Assembly (NCBI GenBank): GCA_013339895.1
Contig: JABACO010000013.1
Coordinates: 7,936,504 to 8,000,503 of the forward strand
Source of the DNA: Ephydatia muelleri
Taxonomy: Eukaryota; Porifera; Demospongiae; Spongillida; Spongillidae
Direction: 5' to 3'
DNA: 64,000 bases
This document shows positions 58,736 to 64,000 of the stretch, piece by piece. The notes under the pieces were generated by a model. The model made no database searches. It saw only the letters and a program-made list of their open reading frames with translations, and was not told where the DNA came from. A program made the position numbers and the translations under genes. Position 1 is the first letter of the stretch; every line of letters begins with the position of its first letter.

Positions 58736-61700
58736 TATGCTAAATAACAACATGGGGCTTTTGATACCCTTCAAATTAGTCCAACAGAGCATAAAACAAT
58801 TTGGTGGACTGAAAATATATGTTTGTTCTTGTCACCATACAAGTGAATGCCTATGTCTGCAGACCACGAGAACAGTAGCTATCAAATGAATTCTATGAAT
58901 TTTATATTGGTACAAAATGGATCATTTTGTGTGAAGAAATGAAATACTTACTGTTTTCGACATCACTACTTTGCATTTGTAATTGTGTTACATGGTGAAC
59001 TTTTTGACGTGTAAACGTTATTTCTTTGACTAAATCGTCTTGGAATCTGTCCTCTTGTTTGTACACATTGGTGAACCATCCATTGCAACCTCAAAAATGT
59101 CATTACAACGGTCTGTAGTTTGTAAGTTGCGTCATTCCAACTGTAATGTGTGATGTGGTGATATTAGTGAACTACTAAGTTTCGTGTGGATTGAATTGAC
59201 CATTGTAAACTGACAAAACGTGTCAAAAATTACCTTTTCAAAATCATTTGAGAATATGTTAAATATCACCATACAAGTGAATACCTATGTCTGCAGACCA
59301 CGAGAACAGTAGCTATCAATAAATTCTTTTGATTGTGTATTGGTACAAAATGGATCATTTTGTGTGAAGAAATAAAAGACTTATTGTTTTCGTCATCACT
59401 ACTTTGCATTTGTAATTGTGTTACTTGGTGAATCATTTTGACGTGTAAACGTTATTTCTTTGACTAAATCATCTTTGAACCTGTCTTCTTGTTTTTACAC
59501 ATTGGCGAACCATCCATTGTAATCTCAAAAATGTCATTACAATGAACTGTAGTGGGTAAGTTGCATCATTCCAACTGTAATGTGTGACGTGGTGATATTA
59601 ATGATGTGTGCTATGTACTGAGTGTTACAGTATGTGTCCATTGATTTAGTCATTGTATAGTAACAAAAGTGTTCAAAATCTCCTTTTCAAAATCATTGGA
59701 GAATATGTTAAATATTACCATACAAGTAAATGCTTATGGTTAAATTTTTTTGAATCTACAGTGGTACAAAATGGTGCATTTAAAGATGAGAATTATTGTA
59801 TTGATCATTTATGCATAGTTGAAATTGTAAACTGTTGTTACATCACTCGGTCAATCCTGTACACATTTCATCTGTCGTTTGATCGCCTTGGATAAGAAAC
59901 GTTTCATTGGTTCACACAGTGATGTAACTTCTATTGGACCTCATATTGTGATTTCAACCTTGTGTTGAAGGGACAATTTCTGTAATGTATGATGTGGTGG
60001 TATTTGTAATGTGTGCTATGTACTAAGTATTTTATTTTGTATTTGCTCATCATATGCTCAATAACGACATGGGCTATTTCATACCCTTTGAATTAGTCCA
60101 ACAGTGCATGAAACCATTAGGTGGATTGAAAATGTATGTTTGTATTTCTGATCACCATAAAAGTGAATGCCTATACCTGCAGACCCCGAGAACAGTTGCT
60201 ATCAAATGAATTGTATTGATTGTGTATTGGTACAAAATGGATCATTTTGTGTGAAGAAATTAAAGACTTATTGTTTTCGTCATCACTACTTTGCATTTGT
60301 AATTGTGTTACTTGGTGAATCATTTTGACGTGTAAACGTTATTTCTTTGACTAAATCATCTTTGAACCTGTCTTCTTGTTTTTACACATTGGCAAACCAT
60401 CCATTGTAACCTCAAAAATGTCATTACAATGGTCTGTAGTGGGTAAGTTGCATCATTCCAACTGTAATGTGTGACGTGGTGATATTAATGATGTGTGCTA
60501 TGTACTGAGTGTTACAGTATGTGTCCATTGATTTAGTCATTGTATAGTGACAAAAGTGTTCAAAATCTCCTTTTCAAAATCATTGGAGAATATGTTAAAT
60601 ATTACCATACAACTAAATGCTTATGGTTAAATTTTTTTGAATCTACAGTGGTACAGAATGGTGCATTTAAAGATGAGAATTATTGTATTGATCATTTATA
60701 CATAGTTGAATTTGTAAACTGTTGTTACATCACTCGGACAATCCTGTACACATTTCATCTGTCGTTTGATCGCCATGGATAAGAAACGTTTCATTGGTTC
60801 ACACAGTGATGTAACTTCTATTGGACCTCATATTGTGATTTCAACCTTGTTTTGAAGTGACAATTTCTGTAATGTATGATGTGGTGGTATTTGTAATGTG
60901 TGCTATGTACTAAGTATTTTATTTTGTGTTTGCTCATCATATGCTCAATAACAACATGGGCTATTTCATACCCTTTGAATTAGTCCCACAGTGCATGAAA
61001 CCATTAGGTGGATTGAAAATGTATGTGTGTATTTCTGATCACCATAAAAGTGAATGCCTATACCTGCAGACCCCGAGAACAGTCGCTATCAAATGAATTG
61101 TATTGATTGTGTATTGGTACAAAATGGATCTTTTATGGGAAGAAATGAAATACTCACTGTTTTCGTCATCACTACTTTGCATTTGTAATTGTGTTACTTG
61201 GTGAATCATTGTGACGTGTAAACGTTATTTCTTTGACTAAATCATCTTTGAACCTGTCTTCTTGGTTTTACACATTGGCGAACCATCCATTGCAACCTCA
61301 AAAATGTCATTACAATGGTCTGTAGGACGTAAGTTGCATTATTCCAACTGTAATGTGTGATGTGGTGATATTAATGATGTGTGCTATGTACTGAGTGTTA
61401 CAGTATGTATCCATTGATTTAGTCATTGTATAGTGACAAAACGTGTTCAAAATCTCCTTTTCAAAATCATTGGAGAATATGTTAAATATTACCATACAAG
61501 TAAATGCTTATGGTTAAATTTTTTTGAATCTACAGTGGTACATGATGGTGCATTTAAAGATGAGAATTATTGTATTGATCATTTATGCATAGTTGAAATT
61601 GTAAACTGTTGTTACATCACTCGGTCAATTCTGTACACATTTCATCTGTCGTTTGATCGCCTTGGATAAGAAACGTTTCATTGGTTCACACAGTGATGTA

Positions 61701-64000
61701 ACTTCTATTGGACCTCATATTGTGATTTCAACCTTGTGTTGAAGGGACAATTTCTGTAATGTATGATGTGGTGGTATTTGTAATGTGTGCTATGTACTTT
61801 TGTATTTGCTCATCATATGCTCAATAACAACATGGGCTATTTCATACCCTTTGAATTAGTCCAACAGTGCATGAAACCATTAGGTGGATTGAAAATGTAT
61901 GTTTGTATTTCTGATCACCATAAAAGTGAATGCCTATACCTGCAGACCCCGAGAACAGTTGCTATCAAATGAATTGTATTGATTGTGTATTGGTACACAA
62001 TGGATCATTTTATGGGAAGAAATGAAATACTCACTGTTTTCGTCATCACTACTTTGCATTTGTAATTGTGTTACTTGGTGAATCATTGTGACGTGTAAAC
62101 GTTATTTCTTTGACTTAATCATCTTTGAACCTGTCTTCTTGGTTTTACACATTGGCGAACCATCCATTGCAACCTCAAAAATGTCATTACAATGGTTTGT
62201 AGTTGGTAAGTTGCATCATTCCAACTGTAATGCGTGATGTGGTGATATTAATGATGTGTGCTATGTACTGAGTGTTACAGTATGTGTCCATTGATTTAGT
62301 CATTGTATAGTGACAAAACGTGTTCAAAATCTTCTTTTCAAAATCATTGGAGAATATGTTAAATATTACCATACAAGTAAATGCTTATGGTTAAATTTTT
62401 TTGAATCTACAGTGGTACATGATGGTGCATTTAAAGATGAGAATTATTGTATTGATCATTTATGCATAGTTGAAATTGTAAACTGTTGTTACATCACTCG
62501 GTCAATCCTGTACACATTTCATCTGTCGTTTGATCGCCATGGATAAGAAACGTTTCATTGGTTCACACAGTGATGTAACTTCTATTGGACCTCATATTGT
62601 GATTGCAACCTTGTGTTGAAGGGACAATTTCTGTAATGTATGATGTGGTGGTATTTGTAATGTGTGCTATGTACTAAGTATTTTATTTTGTATTTGCTCA
62701 TCATATGCTCAATAACAACATGGGCTATTTCATACCCTTTGAATTAGTCCAACAGTGCATGAAACCATTAGGTGGATTGAAAATGTATGTTTGTATTTCT
62801 GATCACCATAAAAGTGAATGCCTATACCTGCAGACCCCGAGAACAGTTGCTATCAAATGAATTGTATTGATTGTGTATTGGTACACAATGGATCATTTGA
62901 TGGGAAGAAATGAAATACTCACTGTTTTCGTCATCACTACTTTGCATTTGTAATTGTGTTACTTGGTGAATCATTGTGACGTGTAAACGTTATTTCTTTG
63001 ACTAAATCATCTTTGAACCTGTCTTCTTGGTTTTACACATTGGCGAACCATCCATTGCAACCTCAAAAATGTCATTACAATGGTCTGTAGTGGGTAAGTT
63101 GCATCATTCCAACTGTAATGTGTGATGTGGTGATATTAATGATGTGTGCTATGTACTGAGTGTTACAGTATGTGTCCATTGATTTAGTCATTGTATAGTG
63201 ACAAAAAGTGTTCAAAATCTCCTTTTCAAAATCATTGGAGAATATGTTAAATATTACAATACAAGTAAATGCTTATGGTTAAATTTTTTTGAATCTACAG
63301 TGGTACAAAATGGTGCATTTAAAGATGAGATTTATTGTATTGATCATTTATGCATAGTTGAAATTGTAAACTGTTGTTACATCACTCGGTGAATCCTGTA
63401 CACATTTCATCTGTCGTTTGATCGCCTTGGATAAGAAACGTTTCATTGGTTCACACAGTGATGTAACTTCTATTGGACCTCATATTGTGATTTCAACCTT
63501 GTGTTGAAGTGACAATTTCTGTAATGTATGATGTGGTGGTATTTGTAATGTGTGCTATGTACTAAGTATTTTATTTTGTATTTGCTCATCATATGCTCAA
63601 TAACAACATGGGCTATTTCATACCCTTTGAATTAGTCCAACAGTGCATGAAACCATTAGGTGGATTGAAAATGTATGTGTGTATTTCTGATCACCATAGA
63701 AGTGAATACCTATACCTGCTTACCCCGAGAACAGTCGCTATCAAATGAATTGTATTGATTGTGTATTGGTACAAAATGGATCATTTGATGGGAAGAAATG
63801 AAATACTCACTGTTTTCGTCATCACTACTTTGCATTTGTAATTGTGTTACTTGGTGAATCATTGTGACGTGTAAACGTTATTTCTTTGACTAAATCATCT
63901 TTGAACCTGTCTTCTTGTTTTTACACATTGGCGAACCATGCATTGCAACCTCAATGTCATTACAATGGTCTGTAGTCGGTAAGCTGCATCATTCCAACTG
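58736..64000. repeat. Satellite array, second block, nearly identical to the window start from 59004 on
   Basis: Regular 885-bp monomers to the right edge. From 59004 the sequence repeats positions 1 to about 5000 with an offset of 59003 that drifts to 58998 through small indels. Only scattered differences are visible, including the same variant copies in the same order (for example GAATACCTATACCTGCTTAC at 4705 and 63703). Confidence 0.95.

Noticed and set aside
1..64000. CRISPR-like array
   Set aside because: Tandem repeats here have no unique equal-length spacers between short conserved repeats, and the DNA is clearly eukaryotic.

Overview
The window is animal nuclear DNA. It has GT-AG introns, eukaryotic tRNA genes with internal promoters, a nucleoporin Nup107 homologue and an ankyrin-ROC-COR-Death (ROCO/DAPK-like) gene. 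It is very rich in transposons and simple repeats. An early-branching marine invertebrate such as a sponge or cnidarian would fit, but that is only an impression. A block of exactly 1000 N (43025-44024) marks a scaffold join, so the order of the two sides is not proven.

Layout. 1-20385 is a tandem satellite with a monomer of about 885 bp, interrupted by an internally deleted piggyBac-like element (17481-19009). 21163-27405 holds the 3' exons of a ROCO gene on the + strand: last ankyrin repeats, ROC GTPase, COR and Death domains. Its large intron carries a terminal-inverted-repeat (TIR) element. 27940-33050 is a graveyard of one non-LTR retrotransposon family in both orientations, with a long near-perfect hairpin inside. 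34540-36775 is an unusual 2.2-kb polypyrimidine minisatellite. 38816-42240 holds exons of a Nup107 gene with several frame breaks. A tRNA-His gene lies just upstream, and two identical tRNA-Thr genes lie downstream before the gap. After the gap come a retrotransposon scrap, a 1.67-kb DNA transposon with a small spliced gene (45204-46873), and three single-repeat ankyrin exons (48773-50566). From about 51348 to the end is the same satellite again, interrupted by a TTAA-flanked MITE-like element and a 3.5-kb foldback element.

How the parts relate. The ankyrin exons at 48.8-50.6 kb end in phase 0, run into satellite, and lie on the same strand as the ROCO exons at 21-27 kb, which begin in phase 0 with an ankyrin repeat and emerge from satellite. 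The last 5 kb (from 59004) nearly repeats the first 5 kb at an offset of about 59.0 kb. The simplest reading is one ROCO gene with a satellite-filled intron of about 30 kb, represented twice: either as uncollapsed haplotypes joined at the N gap, or as a true tandem duplication. The satellite monomer is itself an old dimer of a unit of about 440 bp.
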